Shown one piece after another: positions 7,917-9,259 of a DNA stretch of 9,259 bases (positions are counted from its first letter, which is position 1; each line of letters begins with the position of its first letter). The stretch is taken from contig CAYWXT010000225.1 in assembly GCA_964462125.1 (NCBI GenBank), forward strand, positions 1-9,259, read 5' to 3'. This DNA is from JAWLFY01 sp964462125. Lineage in GTDB: Bacteria > Planctomycetota > Planctomycetia > Pirellulales > Pirellulaceae. The notes below the pieces were generated by a model. It ran no database searches. It saw nothing but the letters and a program-made list of their open reading frames with translations, and had not been told where the DNA came from. The translations under genes were made by a program, and so were the position numbers.

Positions 7917-7934
7917 TCACTCCGTGAATATCGC
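7899..7934 (-). repeat. Imperfect 18-bp tandem repeat spanning the stop codon
   Basis: On the minus strand, GCGATATTCACGGAGTGA (7917-7934) is followed directly by GCGATATTCGCCGGGTGA (7899-7916), identical at 15 of 18 positions. The first unit encodes the last five residues AIFTE and the stop of the solute-binding protein. The second, in the same frame, would encode AIFAG and another stop. Confidence 0.85.
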
Positions 7935-8990
7935 CTGCAACTGGGCGACCCACGCGTCCCAACCGTCGGCCGCCGCCTCGAAGTCGACTCGCATCCAGCG
8001 AACCGGCTCACCCGGCAAGACGGCCGGAGGAAATTTTCCTTCGCGACTGAGGGGGATGTGGCTCCCCGCCCCCATCGCCAAACGATCTTCAATTTCCGGA
8101 GTCAGCAGGAAATCGACCAAGCGTCCGGCGGCGACCGGATGGGACGCCCCGCGGAGGATCGCGACGGTGTTGGGAATTCGCAGCGTCCCGGGCTGGTCGG
8201 GCGATTGGTCCGGAAAGATGATCTCCACCGGGTAGTCCAGATCTTGCTCGATCATCGCCAGATCGGAGTCTATCAGGCCCCAAGCGAGTTGGCCCGCCGA
8301 AACGGCCCGGGCAATCTGACGCTCCTCAGCCAGGACCACGCCGTTGTCACGGATTTGGTCCAACATCGCCAGCGTCGCCTCCGTTCCATTCTTCTCGCGA
8401 AGCACTGCCCAGTGGGTTGCGGCGGTCCCGCCCAGCGGCGTCGCCATGCCGCAGCGGCCCTGCCAGCGGGCATCGGCAAGGTCGGCCACCGAGCTGGGGA
8501 ACTCCTCGTCCGGTTCGATCGCTTCCTGGTTGACCAGCAACACGCGCGCCCGGGCAGCAAAGCCGCACCAGGTGCTGTCCGCAGCGACCATCGCCCGAGG
8601 CCAGTTGGAGGGAACCGGAAAGTCGTGTCGCTGTAGGCGCCCCTGCTGCTGCAGACGGATCGTCGGCAGCACCTCGTTATCCCAGAAAAGATCACACCGA
8701 GGCGGTTCATCGGCGCCCCGGCTGCCGCTCACCAACGCGGAAGCCTTCGTCGAGCGAACGTTGAACTCGCCGTTCACACGGACCGTACCGCTCGTCTCCC
8801 GCTGGAAGGCGTCCAGGATCGGCTGAACCGTTTCCTGTTCCCCCGCGGCGTAGACAACCACTTGGTCCTCTGTGCGAGCGGTACAACCGGAAACGGCGAT
8901 CACGCCAGCGGCGAGGAACCAGCCAACGCCACCGGACGAACCGGCTCGCCGACGGCGGGCGGGGTTAAACTGCAAGGATGATGGTTGCAC
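7917..8990 (-). CDS. Lipoprotein solute-binding protein, iron(III)-type ABC class
   Basis: A 357-residue periplasmic-binding-type lipoprotein. The signal has Arg12-15, a hydrophobic stretch GVGWFLAAGVIA and lipobox VSGC with the lipidated cysteine at 36. The mature part opens with VVVYAAGEQETVQPILDAFQRETSG, the first strand and helix of type-2 binding proteins of the iron(III)/thiamine group. CDLFWDNEVLPTIRLQQQG, TWCGFAARARVLLVNQ, PLGGTAATHWAVL, AWGLIDSDLAMIE and RIPNTVAILRGASHPVAAGRLVDFLL follow, all in family order. The paired tyrosines that hold iron in FbpA-like proteins are not seen near the equivalent late region, so the ligand is uncertain. No permease or ATPase gene is in the window. 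The start is a GTG with AGGA eight bases upstream (8999-9002); a TTG at 8975 is the alternative. The start overlaps that of the divergent gene, and the stop lies in a tandem repeat. Confidence 0.85.
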   Translation of the reverse strand: MQPSSLQFNPARRRRAGSSGGVGWFLAAGVIAVSGCTARTEDQVVVYAAGEQETVQPILDAFQRETSGTVRVNGEFNVRSTKASALVSGSRGADEPPRCDLFWDNEVLPTIRLQQQGRLQRHDFPVPSNWPRAMVAADSTWCGFAARARVLLVNQEAIEPDEEFPSSVADLADARWQGRCGMATPLGGTAATHWAVLREKNGTEATLAMLDQIRDNGVVLAEERQIARAVSAGQLAWGLIDSDLAMIEQDLDYPVEIIFPDQSPDQPGTLRIPNTVAILRGASHPVAAGRLVDFLLTPEIEDRLAMGAGSHIPLSREGKFPPAVLPGEPVRWMRVDFEAAADGWDAWVAQLQAIFTE

Positions 8991-9259
8991 GAGTATATTC
9001 CTGGATCGGGGCGCTGATCGTGGCGTTCCCGAGCGCCGTCGCCGGGGACGAGTTGGGCGGAAGTGAGTTGGGCGGAAGTGGTTTGACCGAGCGGGCCGGC
9101 CGTCACATTCGATTGATCACCGACTTGGCCGATCCCCCCCAAGCCGACGAGCTTGTCGCGTCGTTCGATGCAGCGGTACCCCAGTGGCTCGATTTCTGGG
9201 ACCTTCCCCCCGATGCCGCCGAAGACTGGCAGGTCGTCGCCTATGTGATGCGCGACCGC
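8978..9259 (+). CDS. Secreted protein, 3' partial, possibly DUF1570/gluzincin-like
   Basis: An open frame from ATG at 8978 (or the next codon, ATG 8981) running off the window end, 94 codons so far. The N-terminus is a good signal peptide: Arg5, hydrophobic WIGALIVAF, then PSAVA-GDE as a likely cleavage site near residue 22. A short ELGGS-ELGGS repeat follows, then ITDLADPPQADELVASFDAA, QWLDFWDLPPDAAEDWQVVAYVMRDR. This layout (a strand ending in a Thr-Asp pair, a helix, a Trp-containing loop, then a strand ending in xRDR) resembles the N-terminal part of secreted DUF1570-type peptidase-like proteins of planctomycetes, but the catalytic region lies outside the window, so this is only a suggestion. 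AAGG at 8974-8977 is too close to serve the first ATG well. The first 13 bases overlap the divergent solute-binding protein gene. Confidence 0.7.
   Translation, partial: MMVARVYSWIGALIVAFPSAVAGDELGGSELGGSGLTERAGRHIRLITDLADPPQADELVASFDAAVPQWLDFWDLPPDAAEDWQVVAYVMRDR
9050..9079 (+). repeat. Two perfect 15-bp tandem units (ELGGS x2)
   Basis: GAGTTGGGCGGAAGT occurs twice without a gap (9050-9064, 9065-9079). In the plus-strand gene it encodes ELGGS twice, just after the predicted signal peptide, where a flexible linker can tolerate change in length. Confidence 0.85.

Noticed and set aside
7817..8092. Minus-strand frame running from inside the solute-binding protein gene into the gap, ending with a protein-like stretch (ERTALFERVADDRLNEKL)
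   Set aside because: Most of it overlaps a well-supported gene in another frame, and no start with a ribosome binding site serves the last 19 to 35 codons alone.

Overview
This window looks like a chromosomal segment of a planctomycete, probably of the Pirellulales / Rhodopirellula type. The main evidence is the tandem pair at the left: a DUF1549/DUF1553 (PSCyt2/PSD1) protein followed directly by a Tat-exported DUF1501 protein, a pairing strongly typical of Planctomycetota. High-GC codon use and several secreted or lipid-anchored proteins of planctomycete style agree with this. No rRNA, tRNA, CRISPR array, insertion sequence or phage gene is visible.

Layout. Plus strand, 1-4430: (1) the 3' part of a DUF1549/DUF1553 gene, cut by the window start; (2) a DUF1501 gene, 15 nt behind it; (3) after a 96-nt gap holding a perfect 14-bp palindrome, a lipoprotein with a coiled coil and a C-terminal OmpA-like domain. 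Only 3 nt separate its stop from the stop of the next, convergent gene. Minus strand, 8990 down to 4434, in transcription order: (4) a lipoprotein solute-binding protein of the iron(III)-type ABC class; (5) a secreted HExxH zinc metallopeptidase-like protein; (6) a 32-residue, extremely basic protein, too short for routine gene calling, starting 1 nt after the stop of gene 5; (7) a FabZ-like hydroxyacyl-ACP dehydratase; (8) a UvrC-like GIY-YIG protein that lacks the UvrC C-terminal nuclease half. At the right edge, a further secreted protein starts on the plus strand and is cut by the window end. Its 5' end overlaps the 5' end of the solute-binding protein gene.

How the genes relate. Genes 1 and 2 almost certainly form one transcription unit. 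Genes 5, 6 and 7 are close enough (1 and 41 nt) to be co-transcribed. The UvrC-like gene, 116 nt further on, may have its own promoter. The products do not obviously form one pathway: cell-envelope and secreted proteins dominate, with one lipid-synthesis-type enzyme and one DNA-repair-type enzyme. I see no clear new defence or metabolic system. The best leads are the 32-residue basic protein with its tight coupling, the half-length UvrC relative with a spaced-out cysteine cluster, and small structural oddities: an in-frame tandem copy of a stop-containing 18-bp unit and overlapping divergent start codons. The longest stretch without a gene is about 196 nt (7721-7916).
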